64,000 nucleotides of DNA. It comes from Marinobacterium lacunae (GTDB taxonomy: Bacteria; Pseudomonadota; Gammaproteobacteria; Pseudomonadales; Balneatricaceae). The translations under genes and the position numbers were made by a program. The stretch spans positions 29,367-93,366 of the forward strand of contig NZ_JMQN01000007.1 of NCBI RefSeq assembly GCF_000705555.1, written 5' to 3'. The notes below the pieces were generated by a model that ran no database searches, was not told where the DNA came from, and worked only from the letters and a program-made list of their open reading frames with translations. The stretch's first letter is position 1, and the number at the start of each line of letters is the position of its first letter. Positions 32,438 to 41,609 of this stretch are shown here, piece by piece.

Positions 32438-33211
32438 ATGACCGAAAAAAAGCCTGCTCTAGAACTGATTGATATCTATAAGTCTTATGGCTCGTTAGAG
32501 GTGCTGAAGGGGGTTTCCCTAAGTGCCAGTGACGGCGAGGTGATTTCGATTCTCGGCTCCAGCGGGTCGGGAAAAAGTACCCTCCTGCGATGTATAAACC
32601 TGCTCGAAAAACCGAGTAAGGGCCGCATCCTTGTATCGGGCGAAGAGCTTGAACTGATCCCCGGAAAAGACGGTTACCTACAGGCCAAAACCGCCCGCCA
32701 GCTAGAGCGGATGCGCTCTCAGATCGGTTTCGTATTTCAGAACTTCAATCTCTGGCCTCACAAGTCAATCATCGAAAATATCATTGAAGCCCCGACCCAG
32801 GTCCTGCACAAAAGCAAGGACGAAGCGATCGCGCGTGCTGAAAAGCTGCTCGATCGCGTCGGCCTGTTGGAAAAGCGTAATGCGTATCCTGCAAACCTCT
32901 CGGGTGGCCAGCAGCAACGCATTGCAATAGCGCGCGCACTGGCGATGGAGCCTCAGGTACTGCTGTTCGACGAGCCCACCTCGGCACTTGATCCAGAACT
33001 GGTTAACGAAGTGCTGGCGGTGATGCGCTCGCTCGCCGATGAAGGGCGCACCATGTTGATCGTGACCCATGAAATGCGATTTGCCCGCGAGGTCTCCAGT
33101 CAGGTGGTCTTCCTTCACAAGGGGCAGATCGAGGAGTCGGGCACGCCGGAAGAGGTGTTTGATCGCCCGAAGTCTCAGCGCGTGAAAGATTTTATGGCTA
33201 GCCACGGGTGA
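32438..33211 (+). CDS. Histidine/arginine-type ABC transporter, ATP-binding subunit
   Basis: A 257-residue ATPase of the HisP/AotP type. Walker A is [10 protein letters not shown]-loop [20 protein letters not shown], signature [14 protein letters not shown], Walker [13 protein letters not shown], switch [10 protein letters not shown]. The insert [29 protein letters not shown] between Walker A and the Q-loop is typical of basic-amino-acid HisP-like ATPases. It opens a four-gene operon with its binding protein and two permeases. The ATG giving [10 protein letters not shown] was chosen; an in-frame GTG 18 bases upstream is possible. Confidence 0.92.
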   Translation: MTEKKPALELIDIYKSYGSLEVLKGVSLSASDGEVISILGSSGSGKSTLLRCINLLEKPSKGRILVSGEELELIPGKDGYLQAKTARQLERMRSQIGFVFQNFNLWPHKSIIENIIEAPTQVLHKSKDEAIARAEKLLDRVGLLEKRNAYPANLSGGQQQRIAIARALAMEPQVLLFDEPTSALDPELVNEVLAVMRSLADEGRTMLIVTHEMRFAREVSSQVVFLHKGQIEESGTPEEVFDRPKSQRVKDFMASHG

Positions 33212-33265
33212 TCGGCCGTGGGTTGCTATCTTCTACCAACCAAAAAGTGAATCGGTGAGAATGCT

Positions 33266-34024
33266 ATGAAGTTGAGTAAAGTGATTGCCGCAGTATCTCT
33301 GGTATCCCTGACCGCATTGGGAACGACGCTGACCTATGCCGGTGACAAGATCCGCATTGCGACGGAGGGGGCCTATGCGCCGTTCAACATGACCAATGAG
33401 CAGGGTGAAGCGGTTGGTTTTGATGTCGAAATCGCCAAGGCGCTTTGCGCCGAAATGAAGGCTGATTGCGAAATTGTGACGCAGGATTGGGATGGTATTA
33501 TCCCGGGGCTCATGGGGCGCAAGTACGACGCCATCGTCGCGTCCATGTCGATCACCGAAGAGCGTCTGAGAGTGGTCGACTTTACAGAGCCTTATTACTC
33601 CAACGTTTTGGCGTATGTCGGCCCTAAGGGTAAGGCGCTCGATACATCGGAAGCGGGGCTCAAAGGGCTGACGATCGGGGCTCAGCGCGCCACGGTTGCA
33701 GGACAGTATCTTGAAGACAATCTCGCGAGCGTGGTTAACGTCAAGCTCTACGACACCCAGGACAACGCATACCTTGATCTGGCGGCTGGCCGTCTGGATG
33801 GACTGCTCTCCGACAAATTCCCTGCCTATGATTGGCTGAACTCGGCCGATGGTGAGGGCTTCGAGTTCAAGGGTGACGACATCGATATCAATGACAAGAT
33901 CGCGATCGCTGTGCGCAAGGGCGATCCGCTGAAGGACAAGTTTAGCGCTGCGATCAAGGCGATCGTTGATAACGGCACGTACGCCGAGATCAATGCTAAG
34001 TATTTCCCGTTCTCCATCTATTAA
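33266..34024 (+). CDS. Periplasmic binding protein of the basic amino-acid ABC transporter
   Basis: A 252-residue family 3 solute-binding protein with a signal peptide (MKLSKVIAAVSLVSLTALG, cut near TLTYA). Binding-protein signatures are KIRIATEGAYAPFNM, VGFDVEIAKALCAEM, DGIIPGLMGRKYDAIVASMSITEERLRVVDFTEPYY, and the two cysteines of the HisJ/ArgT small disulphide loop (CAEMKADC). This supports arginine, lysine, ornithine or histidine as ligand. A strong hairpin follows the stop before the permease genes, which should raise the abundance of this product. Confidence 0.93.
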   Translation: MKLSKVIAAVSLVSLTALGTTLTYAGDKIRIATEGAYAPFNMTNEQGEAVGFDVEIAKALCAEMKADCEIVTQDWDGIIPGLMGRKYDAIVASMSITEERLRVVDFTEPYYSNVLAYVGPKGKALDTSEAGLKGLTIGAQRATVAGQYLEDNLASVVNVKLYDTQDNAYLDLAAGRLDGLLSDKFPAYDWLNSADGEGFEFKGDDIDINDKIAIAVRKGDPLKDKFSAAIKAIVDNGTYAEINAKYFPFSIY

Positions 34025-34035
34025 TAAAGAAACTC

Positions 34036-34060
34036 AGCCCCCGGCAGCGAGCCGGGGGCT
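34036..34060 (+). promoter_or_regulatory. Intercistronic hairpin after the binding-protein gene
   Basis: AGCCCCCGGC-AGCGA-GCCGGGGGCT: a perfect ten-pair stem with no T run, so it is more likely an mRNA-protecting stem or attenuator than a terminator. Comparable stems follow binding-protein genes in malE- and hisJ-type operons. Confidence 0.7.
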
Positions 34061-34081
34061 GGGGCAATAAGAAGCGGTTCG

Positions 34082-34774
34082 ATGGATCTTCTCGGTTTTG
34101 GTGACCTTCTGCTATCCGGCACCTGGGTTACGATAAAGCTGGCCTTGACCAGCTTATTCTTCGGCCTGATTTTTGGGCTAGTCGGCGCATCAGCCAAGCT
34201 GTCGCGCTTCTGGTTCGCGCGCACGCTCGCGACGCTCTACACAACCTTTGTGCGAGGTATACCAGAGCTTCTGCTGGTGCTGACTATTTACTTCGGTGGT
34301 TCGGTGATGCTGATGGCTGTCGCCTCACGCTTCGGTTACGACGAGTATATTGAAATCAGCGCCTTCGGGGCGGGTGTTGCCGCGCTGTCCATTGCATTTG
34401 GCGCCTACTCGACGGAGGTGTTCAGGGCCGCTATACAGGCGATTCCCAAGGGGCAGTGGGAGTCGGCTCAGGCGCTGGGCATGACACCTTTAAAGACATT
34501 CTTCCGTATCATTCTGCCGCAAGTGTGGCGTCTTGCGCTGCCGGGCCTTGGTAACCTGTTTCAGGTATTGCTCAAGGATACGGCGCTGGTTTCAGTGGTG
34601 GGGCTCAACGATATTATGCGCCAGGCCTATGTCGCCACAGGGTCAACCAAGCAGCCTTTCACCTTCTACATGGCGGCGGCACTGATCTATCTGGGGCTCA
34701 CGATCATGTCGACGCTGATCAGCACCTGGCTTGAGCGCCGAGCCGATCCAGCGGTAAGAGAGGCGCAAGCATGA
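34082..34774 (+). CDS. HisQ-type permease of the basic amino-acid ABC transporter
   Basis: A 230-residue membrane protein with five hydrophobic segments. VRGIPELLLVLTIYFGG and the EAA loop WESAQALGMTPLKTFFRIILPQVWRLALPG are diagnostic for HisQ/AotQ permeases. The stop codon overlaps the ATG of the next permease (ATGA). Confidence 0.93.
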   Translation: MDLLGFGDLLLSGTWVTIKLALTSLFFGLIFGLVGASAKLSRFWFARTLATLYTTFVRGIPELLLVLTIYFGGSVMLMAVASRFGYDEYIEISAFGAGVAALSIAFGAYSTEVFRAAIQAIPKGQWESAQALGMTPLKTFFRIILPQVWRLALPGLGNLFQVLLKDTALVSVVGLNDIMRQAYVATGSTKQPFTFYMAAALIYLGLTIMSTLISTWLERRADPAVREAQA

Positions 34775-35505
34775 ACTGGAACTGGGAGATTATTCTCGAG
34801 TATTTCCCCCGCCTTATCGATGGCGTCTGGGTTACGTTGCAGCTGGTGTTTATCTCCGGGATTGCAGGGCTATTGCTGGCAGTACCGTTGGCGTTGATGC
34901 GCACCTCTCACAGAACCTGGCTCAGAGCGCTGCCCTTTGCGTATATCTTCTTCTTTCGCGGAACTCCGCTATTGGTGCAGATTTTCCTGATCTATTATGG
35001 TTCCTCCCAGTTTGAGGCGATCAGAGCGTCGGCTTTGTGGTCGATTCTTCGCGAGCCTTACTGGTGCGCCATTATCGCGTTTACGCTGAATACGGCGGCT
35101 TACTCGGCTGAGCTGATTCGTGGGGCTATTCAGGCAGTGCCGAAAGGGGAGTTGGAAGCTGCGGATGCCTTTGGCATGAGCCATTGGCTCAAGGTGAGGC
35201 GTATTGTGTTACCGCGAGCTTTCGGCATTGTGCTGCCAGCCTACGGCAACGAGTTGATCCTAATGCTCAAGGGTAGCTCACTGGCGTCAACCATTACGTT
35301 GCTCGATATAACCGGGGCGGCGCGTACGATCATCGCCCGCACCTATACGCCGCTGGAGATCTTTTTTGCCGCGGGAATGCTCTACCTCCTGATCAGCGCC
35401 ATCATGATCGGTGCGTTCCGCTTGCTGGAGCGCAGGCTCAATCGACACCAGCACTATCGCGGGCCAGAACAGGTTTCGCGAGTCGATCCGCGTCTGGCGG
35501 AGTGA
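34771..35505 (+). CDS. HisM-type permease of the basic amino-acid ABC transporter
   Basis: A 244-residue membrane protein, partner of the preceding permease. It shows FAYIFFFRGTPLLVQIFLIYYG and the EAA loop LEAADAFGMSHWLKVRRIVLPRAFG, typical of HisM/AotM. It is the last gene of the operon and is followed by a perfect inverted repeat. Confidence 0.93.
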   Translation: MNWNWEIILEYFPRLIDGVWVTLQLVFISGIAGLLLAVPLALMRTSHRTWLRALPFAYIFFFRGTPLLVQIFLIYYGSSQFEAIRASALWSILREPYWCAIIAFTLNTAAYSAELIRGAIQAVPKGELEAADAFGMSHWLKVRRIVLPRAFGIVLPAYGNELILMLKGSSLASTITLLDITGAARTIIARTYTPLEIFFAAGMLYLLISAIMIGAFRLLERRLNRHQHYRGPEQVSRVDPRLAE

Positions 35506-35512
35506 ACCTGGG

Positions 35513-35538
35513 CTGGCGTGCCCTGGTCGGCACGCCAG
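35513..35538 (+). terminator. Hairpin after the ABC operon
   Basis: CTGGCGTGCC-CTGGTC-GGCACGCCAG, a perfect ten-pair stem. The T run is absent (ATTGAG follows), so termination would be weak or Rho-assisted. Confidence 0.5.
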
Positions 35539-35665
35539 ATTGAGTCCTCTGTGCCGGTTTCGCCTTTAGTATTCTTTTAGCACTTGGCGAACCTTCTCTT
35601 CACAACGGCGTCTGTCGCTTCCGCCTAATCTAGCCTCTGTCGATAATTTATTGCGGAGGTGCGAG

Positions 35666-36364
35666 ATGCAACATGGTCGCTACAACATCTATACCCTGAT
35701 CCATAAGGCGTTGCGGGCCAACATGTTCGATGTGCTGGTCGCTGTTGGTCGGGTCGACGATTCCGATTCCCTGGCGGTACGCCGAGAGCTCGATCGCGTA
35801 ATCGAGTTACTGGCGCTTTGTCACGCTCATCTGGAACACGAAAACAACTTCATCCATAAAGCGATTCTTGCTGAGCGGCCCAACCTGCATCTGATCACTG
35901 CCGAAGACCACCTGGAGCATGAGCGGGCGATCAGTCGGTTGAGGGGGGATGTCAGCGCGGTACTGGAAGTGACTGAAGCGGGTGGTCAGGTCCCGCTGCA
36001 GCAGCTTTATCGCAATCTGGCGATCTTTGTTGCTGAAAATCTTCAACATATGCATGTGGAGGAGACACTGAATGCGCGCATACTCTGGGAGCATTTCAGC
36101 GACGAGCAGATCCTGGCGATCGAAAAGCAGTTGGTGGCGTCGTTGACGCCCAATGAGCAGTTCGATTCGTTGGTCGGGATGTTGACCTATATCGCTCATT
36201 CCGAGCGCATCGAGTTGCTGCACGCCCTCTCAGGTCAGATGCCGCCCGAGGCCTTCAGTCAGCTGTTCGTCAGTCTGCGCGGGCGACTAGAGGATACGTA
36301 CCTCGATCGTTTGGTGACGCAGGTGGTGAGCGGTAGCGCCGCTCAGGGAGAGAGCGCGGCGTGA
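35666..36364 (+). CDS. Hemerythrin-like HHE-domain protein
   Basis: A 232-residue helical protein whose first part fits the HHE cation-binding hemerythrin fold: IYTLIHKALR, LCHAHLEHENNFIH, EDHLEHERAISRL and QHMHVEETLNARIL supply His and Glu residues spaced like diiron ligands. The C-terminal 80 residues are a helical extension. Such proteins bind O2 or NO or repair iron centres; which applies is unknown. GGAGGTGCGAG precedes this ATG. Two flavin-barrel genes follow in the same direction, suggesting one redox or gas-sensing operon. Confidence 0.78.
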   Translation: MQHGRYNIYTLIHKALRANMFDVLVAVGRVDDSDSLAVRRELDRVIELLALCHAHLEHENNFIHKAILAERPNLHLITAEDHLEHERAISRLRGDVSAVLEVTEAGGQVPLQQLYRNLAIFVAENLQHMHVEETLNARILWEHFSDEQILAIEKQLVASLTPNEQFDSLVGMLTYIAHSERIELLHALSGQMPPEAFSQLFVSLRGRLEDTYLDRLVTQVVSGSAAQGESAA

Positions 36365-36371
36365 TACAAAC

Positions 36372-36398
36372 TCCGGCTGAGGGTGATTCCCAGCCGGA
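36372..36398 (+). promoter_or_regulatory. Intercistronic hairpin
   Basis: TCCGGCTG and CAGCCGGA form an eight-pair stem around an 11-base loop that can pair further (GGG with CCC). It follows the hemerythrin-like gene and could partly terminate or stabilise the upstream message. Confidence 0.45.
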
Positions 36399-36451
36399 AA
36401 TTCTTGACGGATAATGTGGGTATTCAGAGTGTCTATTCCGTTGGGTATCCC

Positions 36452-36961
36452 ATGGTGTCTACTCTTTCTTCTGCGCCGCTGGACGCTTCAGTGGCCGCAT
36501 TCATATCGGGCCAGCAGTCGATCCATGTGGCGGCGGTAACCGAACAATCCCGTCCTACTCTGACCAGAGGGTTGGCTTGTAGCGTCAACGAAGAGCGCAC
36601 GCGAGTCAGGATTCTGCTGTCGGCTTCCCGGTCGCAGCAGTTGCTGCGGGCGCTCGCCTGCAACCCGCGAATCGCTGCAGTGTTCAGTAATCCCGAAGAT
36701 AACAAGACCCTGCAGCTGAAGGGTGTCGATGCTGAGATCGCCGAAGCGACTGAGGAAGACCGTGCATTGCTCACACCCTACATCCAGACCTTTGCGGCCA
36801 AGGTTCAGCGCTTTAATGTACAGGAGATCTTTGTTCGTACACTGTTCAGTTGCGAACCGGACGATCTGCTAACGGTCAGCTTCACACCGATCACCGCCTT
36901 TAAGCAGACTCCCGGCAATAATGCCGGTGATCCTATTCCCTTGGGAGTTGAGCTGTCATGA
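36452..36961 (+). CDS. Small PNPOx-like flavin/heme-barrel protein
   Basis: A 169-residue protein resembling the PNPOx-like split barrel (ACSVNEERTRVRILLSASRSQQLLRALACNPRIAAVFSNPEDNKTLQLKG), a fold that binds FMN, F420 or heme. PPITAFKQTPG-like residues near the end are also family-typical. The start is uncertain: the chosen ATG has no clear ribosome site, and an upstream in-frame ATG adds 23 residues. The stop overlaps the next gene by four bases. It likely supplies a redox sensor or partner to the GAF protein. Confidence 0.7.
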   Translation: MVSTLSSAPLDASVAAFISGQQSIHVAAVTEQSRPTLTRGLACSVNEERTRVRILLSASRSQQLLRALACNPRIAAVFSNPEDNKTLQLKGVDAEIAEATEEDRALLTPYIQTFAAKVQRFNVQEIFVRTLFSCEPDDLLTVSFTPITAFKQTPGNNAGDPIPLGVELS

Positions 36962-38304
36962 GCTGGGCGCTCGAGAAGATGCGAGATTGCCTGGAGGGCA
37001 TTGTGCCCTGTGCCGTGGCCACCTGTGGCGCCGACGGCATGCCCAACGTGACTTATGTGTCGCAGACCATGTACGTGGACAGTCGTCATATCGCGCTGTC
37101 GTTTCAGTTCTTTAACAAGACGCGGGAAAACATCCTTGCCAACCCGATAGCATCGGTGTTGATGATGGATCCCTACACGGCGGCTCGTTACCAACTCACC
37201 ATCCACTATTTGAAAACCGAAACCTCGGGACCTCTGTTCGAGAGAATGCGTGCCAAACTGGCTGGGATCGCCTCCCACGAAGGGATGGAGGGGGTGTTCC
37301 AGCTGCGCGGTGTTGATCTCTACCGAGTGCTAGAGATTGAGCACCTGCCTGGGCGCGAGCTACCTCCCACGCAATACGGTCCGGCTCTGCTGCCGGCTTT
37401 GCGTAATTGTGTAGGTGCACTTGCCAGTTACGGCTCACTGGAGGATCTGGTGGATAACCTGTTGGGGGCACTGGATCGTCATTTTCAGATCCAGTACAGC
37501 ATGCTGCTGATGGCTGATCTACCCGGCAATAAATTGTATACCCTAGCCAGTCGTGGTTACGGTCGTTCAGGCGTCGGTGCCGAGATTCCGCTGGGTGTTG
37601 GCGTTATCGGGGTTGCTGGCCGCGAGCAGGTGCCAATACGCATCATGTTCGCGGCGTCCGAGTATGTTTACAGTCGTACTGTGAGAGAGCAGGCGATCAA
37701 TGACGGCTTGGTGCAGCAACTGGAGGAGCGCATCCCAATGCCGGGGTTGGAGGCGCCAGCCAGCCAGATTGCCGTGCCGATCCTGTGTAATGACGAACTG
37801 CTCGGTGTGCTCTACGCGGAGAGCGAGCAGGAGTGCCAGTTCGGGTATGACATGGAAGATGCGCTTGTTGCGATCTGCGCTCAGGCGGGGGAGGCGATTG
37901 GGCGGTTGCGCCTTCAGGTTCCGGATCATCCAGTGTCGGAGGCGGTGCTGTCGAAGCGTAAGTCGGCAGCACCGGACGGAGAGACGCTTCAGGTCAGGTA
38001 TTACCCGCGCGACCACAGCATTTTCTGCGATAACGAATACCTGATCAAAGGGGTGGCGGGGGCGATTCTCTGGTACCTGTTATCCAGACACGCAGAGCAA
38101 GGGCGTACGGAGTTCAGTAATCGTGAACTCCGTCTTGCTCAGGCGATCCCGCTGCCGGATATTACCGACAACCTCGATGCGCGACTGCTGCTGTTGTCCC
38201 GGCGGTTGCAGGAGCGCTGTGCTGCACTCTCACTGGAGAAGAGCGGTCGTGGGCGGTTTCATCTTGTTCTGCGACGCCCTGTAGCGTTACACGCAGAGGA
38301 TTAG
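36958..38304 (+). CDS. PNPOx-like/GAF/winged-helix sensor protein
   Basis: A 448-residue three-part protein. Residues 1-130 form a PNPOx-like flavin-binding barrel (VPCAVATCGADGMPNVTYVS, FFNKTRENILANP). Residues about 160-320 form a GAF domain (YSMLLMADLPGNKLYTLASRGYG, GVGVIGVAGREQVPI, ILCNDELLGVLYAES). The last 100 residues look like a winged helix of OmpR type (FCDNEYLIKGVAGAILWYLL ... DNLDARLLLLSRRLQERC), so it may bind DNA or RNA polymerase. Fusion of a flavin barrel to GAF is unusual. It is translationally coupled to the smaller barrel protein. Confidence 0.72.
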   Translation: MSWALEKMRDCLEGIVPCAVATCGADGMPNVTYVSQTMYVDSRHIALSFQFFNKTRENILANPIASVLMMDPYTAARYQLTIHYLKTETSGPLFERMRAKLAGIASHEGMEGVFQLRGVDLYRVLEIEHLPGRELPPTQYGPALLPALRNCVGALASYGSLEDLVDNLLGALDRHFQIQYSMLLMADLPGNKLYTLASRGYGRSGVGAEIPLGVGVIGVAGREQVPIRIMFAASEYVYSRTVREQAINDGLVQQLEERIPMPGLEAPASQIAVPILCNDELLGVLYAESEQECQFGYDMEDALVAICAQAGEAIGRLRLQVPDHPVSEAVLSKRKSAAPDGETLQVRYYPRDHSIFCDNEYLIKGVAGAILWYLLSRHAEQGRTEFSNRELRLAQAIPLPDITDNLDARLLLLSRRLQERCAALSLEKSGRGRFHLVLRRPVALHAED

Positions 38305-38789
38305 CGCTCACCGGCCAGTGCTTCAGGGAAGATCGGGTCCAGTGAAACGTAAGGAGTCGTGATTGCAGTGTTTGGCGGTAGTGCGGCAGGCGCAGCACTG
38401 CCCGTGGCTCCCATGTCTCGGATGTAGTGGTAGAGGGCCGTTTTATCCTCCTCGGTCATTGCTTGTAACGCGGGCCAGGGCATCGGGGGTAACCCGCCAG
38501 CCGAAATTCGATCCATCCACTGCTGCTCTGTCATCCCATTAACTGTAAGGCGCAGGTTTGAGGCGTAGCTTACACCCCAGGGGCCGGCAAAACCGATGTC
38601 ACTGCCCATTAACCACTGCTGTTCCTCAGTTTTACCCATTGATTGTGAGTAGCCGGGTGTGTGGCAGTCGTTGCAGCCGCCAACCTTAATCAGGTAGCGC
38701 CCGCGCTCCAATTCGTCCGTTGTCGGCTGAGCGGTAAGGTTGGTTGATAGGGTCAGTATGCTAATCGCGAGCGGGATCAAGGCTTTCAT
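38301..38789 (-). CDS. Exported mono-heme cytochrome c-like protein
   Basis: A 162-residue periplasmic protein. A signal peptide (MKALIPLAISILTLSTNLTA) is followed by one heme c site, GGCNDCHTPG, and a possible methionine axial ligand in the GGLPPMPWP segment near residue 100. The pattern ERGRYLIKVGGCNDCHTPGY is close to that of small cytochromes that accompany alcohol or aldehyde dehydrogenases. It could accept electrons from a periplasmic dehydrogenase, but none is adjacent. Its stop overlaps that of the convergent GAF protein gene. Confidence 0.85.
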   Translation of the reverse strand: MKALIPLAISILTLSTNLTAQPTTDELERGRYLIKVGGCNDCHTPGYSQSMGKTEEQQWLMGSDIGFAGPWGVSYASNLRLTVNGMTEQQWMDRISAGGLPPMPWPALQAMTEEDKTALYHYIRDMGATGSAAPAALPPNTAITTPYVSLDPIFPEALAGER

Positions 38790-38948
38790 CGGCGGCGTCT
38801 CCGTCTAGTTCAGTCGTCTATGTTCTCGATGCCGAGTTATCTCTCGACCCGAATAGGCTAAACGCTTCGATGCTTGGGTTTTGCTACAAGTAAGTTCGTA
38901 AATACTTAAAAGAATGCTAATCCGTGGCGTTTGGTTGTGAGGGGCAAT

Positions 38949-38985
38949 AAAAAACCCGGTCACTTTTTCAGTGACCGGGTTTTTT
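38949..38985. terminator. Intrinsic terminator of icd
   Basis: Six A, stem ACCCGGTCACT, loop TTTTC, stem AGTGACCGGGT, six T: a strong terminator that works on both strands, placed between icd and the cytochrome gene. Confidence 0.92.
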
Positions 38986-39005
38986 AACGTCGACTCAGTG
39001 TCGGC

Positions 39006-41240
39006 TTAGACTGCCAGAGATTCCAGCATGCCGTTCAGCGTAGCGCTCGGGCGCATAACGGCAGCGGCTTTGGCGGGGTCTGCATGGTAGTAACCACCGA
39101 TCTCGACAGCCTGGCCCTGAACAGCAGCCAGCTCTTCAATGACCTTCTGCTCATTGGCTGTCATCTGTTCAGCCAGCGGCTTGAAGATGGCGGCCAGTTC
39201 GGCGTCTTCGCTCTGTGCTGCCAGCTCCTGAGACCAGTACATGGCCAGGTAGAAGTGGCTTCCGCGGTTGTCCAACTCGCCGGTCTTGCGTGACGGAGAC
39301 TTGTTGTTCTCCAGCAGCTTGCCGGTGGCCTTGTCCAAAGCCTGACCCAGGATACGGGCGCGCTTGTTGTCGTTTTTGATACCCATCTCGTCGAGGGATA
39401 CCGCCAGTGCCAGGAATTCACCCAGTGAGTCCCAACGCAGGTGGTTCTCTTCCAGCAGTTGCTGTACGTGCTTGGGTGCTGAACCACCGGCACCGGTTTC
39501 GTACATGCCGCCGCCCGCCATCAGCGGTACGATGGAGAGCATCTTGGCCGAAGTGCCCAGCTCCATGATCGGGAACAGGTCGGTCAGGTAGTCGCGCAGC
39601 ACGTTACCGGTGACGGAGATGGTGTCCTGGCCGCGGATCAGTCGCTCCATGGAGAAGCGGATCGCTTCGTTGTAGCCCATGATGTAGATATCGAGACCTT
39701 CGGTATCGTGCTCGTCCAAGTACGCTTCGACCTTGGCCTTCAACTGCATGTCGTGGGCGCGTTCCGGATCCAGCCAGAAGATGGCCGGAGTGTCGGACTG
39801 ACGGGCACGGGTAACGGCCAGCTTAACCCAATCACGGATCGGTGCGTCTTTGGTCTGGCAGGCACGCCAGATATCGCCTTTCTCGACTTCGTGCTGCATC
39901 AGCACTTCGCCTGTTGCGGCGTTGACTACACGCATGGTGCCATCGGCCTTCATTTCGAAGGTCTTGTCGTGTGAGCCGTACTCTTCCGCTTTCTGAGCCA
40001 TCAGGCCGACGTTAGGCACGGTTCCCATGGTGGTTGGATCGAACGCGCCGTTGGTTTTGCAGAAGTTGATCATCTCCTGATAGATACGGGCGTAGGTGCT
40101 CTCAGGCATTACGGCCTTGGTATCTTTCTGCTTACCGTCGCGGCCCCACATCTGGCCGGAATTTCGGATCATCGCCGGCATGGAAGCGTCGACGATAACG
40201 TCACTCGGGATGTGCAGGTTGGTGATACCTTTTACGGAATCAACCATCGCCATTTCAGGGCGTTCTGCGTAGCAGTCGTGGATGTCCTGCAGGATCTCTT
40301 CCTGCTTGGAGTCCGGCAGGCTCTTGATCTTGTCGTAAACGCTGGACAGACCGTTGTTCGGGTTGACGCCGATCTCTTCGAACAGCTCACCGTGCTTGTC
40401 GAACAGGTCTTTGTAGTAAACGGTTACCGCATGGCCGAATACGATGGGGTGGGAGACCTTCATCATGGTTGCCTTGACGTGCAGCGACCACATGACACCG
40501 GTTTCCTTGCAATCGTTCAGCGTGTCTTCGAAGAAGTCGCGCAGCGCTTTGCAGCTCATGAACATGCTGTCGAGTACTTCGCCCTGCAGCAGACTCAGCT
40601 CTTTCTTGACTTCGACACTGCCGTCCTTGCCGACGAACTCGATGCGCACATCGCCCGCTTCAGGCATGGTGATGGATTGCTCGCTGGAGAAGAAGTCCCC
40701 GCCACGCATGTAATCGGCGTGGGACTGGGAGGCCTTGCTCCATTTACCCATGGAGTGCGGGAACTTGCGCGCGTAGGCTTTAACGGCAGCCGGGGCGCGG
40801 CGGTCGGAGTTGCCTTCACGCAGTACCGGGTTTACAGCACTGCCGAGAATCTTGCTGTAACGTGCTCTGATCTCTTTCTCTTCGTCGGTGGTCGCTTCGT
40901 CCGGGAAGCTCGGAATGTCATAACCCTGAGACTGAAGCTCGGCGATGGCGGCGCGCAGCTGCGGAACGGAGGCGCTGATATTGGGGAGCTTGATGATGTT
41001 GGCTGACGGATCCTGAGTGAGGGCACCCAGTTCGGCCAGGGTATCTGGTACGCGCTGCTCTTCGGTCAGGCGCTCCGGAAATGCAGCGAGAACACGTGCT
41101 GCTACGGAGATGTCACTGGTTTCTACTTCGATACCGGCGGCCGCCGCGAAGGAGCGCACGATCGGAAGCAGAGACTGAGTCGCAAGTGCCGGAGCTTCGT
41201 CTGTAATTGTGTAAATGATTTTCTGATTTGATGTTGTCAT
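39006..41240 (-). CDS. icd: Monomeric NADP-dependent isocitrate dehydrogenase
   Basis: A 744-residue enzyme converting isocitrate to 2-oxoglutarate and CO2 with NADP in the TCA cycle. Length and sequence match the monomeric IDH-II family (about 740 residues). The substrate and metal region is visible in [16 protein letters not shown] [21 protein letters not shown], and the later [48 protein letters not shown] and [50 protein letters not shown] are family blocks. It is monocistronic, with a strong terminator downstream. Confidence 0.97.
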   Translation of the reverse strand: MTTSNQKIIYTITDEAPALATQSLLPIVRSFAAAAGIEVETSDISVAARVLAAFPERLTEEQRVPDTLAELGALTQDPSANIIKLPNISASVPQLRAAIAELQSQGYDIPSFPDEATTDEEKEIRARYSKILGSAVNPVLREGNSDRRAPAAVKAYARKFPHSMGKWSKASQSHADYMRGGDFFSSEQSITMPEAGDVRIEFVGKDGSVEVKKELSLLQGEVLDSMFMSCKALRDFFEDTLNDCKETGVMWSLHVKATMMKVSHPIVFGHAVTVYYKDLFDKHGELFEEIGVNPNNGLSSVYDKIKSLPDSKQEEILQDIHDCYAERPEMAMVDSVKGITNLHIPSDVIVDASMPAMIRNSGQMWGRDGKQKDTKAVMPESTYARIYQEMINFCKTNGAFDPTTMGTVPNVGLMAQKAEEYGSHDKTFEMKADGTMRVVNAATGEVLMQHEVEKGDIWRACQTKDAPIRDWVKLAVTRARQSDTPAIFWLDPERAHDMQLKAKVEAYLDEHDTEGLDIYIMGYNEAIRFSMERLIRGQDTISVTGNVLRDYLTDLFPIMELGTSAKMLSIVPLMAGGGMYETGAGGSAPKHVQQLLEENHLRWDSLGEFLALAVSLDEMGIKNDNKRARILGQALDKATGKLLENNKSPSRKTGELDNRGSHFYLAMYWSQELAAQSEDAELAAIFKPLAEQMTANEQKVIEELAAVQGQAVEIGGYYHADPAKAAAVMRPSATLNGMLESLAV

Positions 41241-41609
41241 TCTTTTCCCCAGTGTTAAACGGCTGGTGTGACCAACGATGTTCGAAAAGGTGACTTGTGA
41301 TCGCCCTAATCAACAAAACTGCTACTTTATGAGTATTTTTATGGCGTTGCATTGTACCGAAAGAGGAGCCTTCAATATACCGAAATAAGTAGCTGAAGGG
41401 CCGTTTTCGGGCTGTTCTAGCCATAAGTCTAATAAGTGTGTTAGCTATTTATGTAGTTTTTTTTCGTCAAAAAAACGGTACCGTTATTGATTGTTAAATA
41501 TTCGCATTAATGTTCGGCTAATAGATAAGAAATATTGATTGGGCTCAATATCAGGCCTCAGTGTCGGCACTAGGATATCTGCACTTTCCTTCTTTTATAT
41601 GGAGTGCGT
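41241..41609. other. AT-rich divergent regulatory region between icd and bacteriohemerythrin
   Basis: About 370 bases, clearly more AT-rich than the flanking genes, holding both promoters. The right half has an FNR/Anr-type box with a matching -10. For icd I could not pick a single promoter with confidence. No ORF with a ribosome site or RNA gene was found. Confidence 0.6.
41535..41576 (+). promoter_or_regulatory. FNR/Anr-dependent promoter of the bacteriohemerythrin gene
   Basis: TTGAT-TGGG-CTCAA matches the FNR consensus at nine of ten fixed positions and lies in a larger palindrome, ATATTGA-N6-TCAATAT. Taking the box centre as -41.5 predicts transcription from 41583, and TAGGAT lies exactly at -12 to -7. 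This is the geometry of a class II FNR-activated promoter. Confidence 0.7.
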
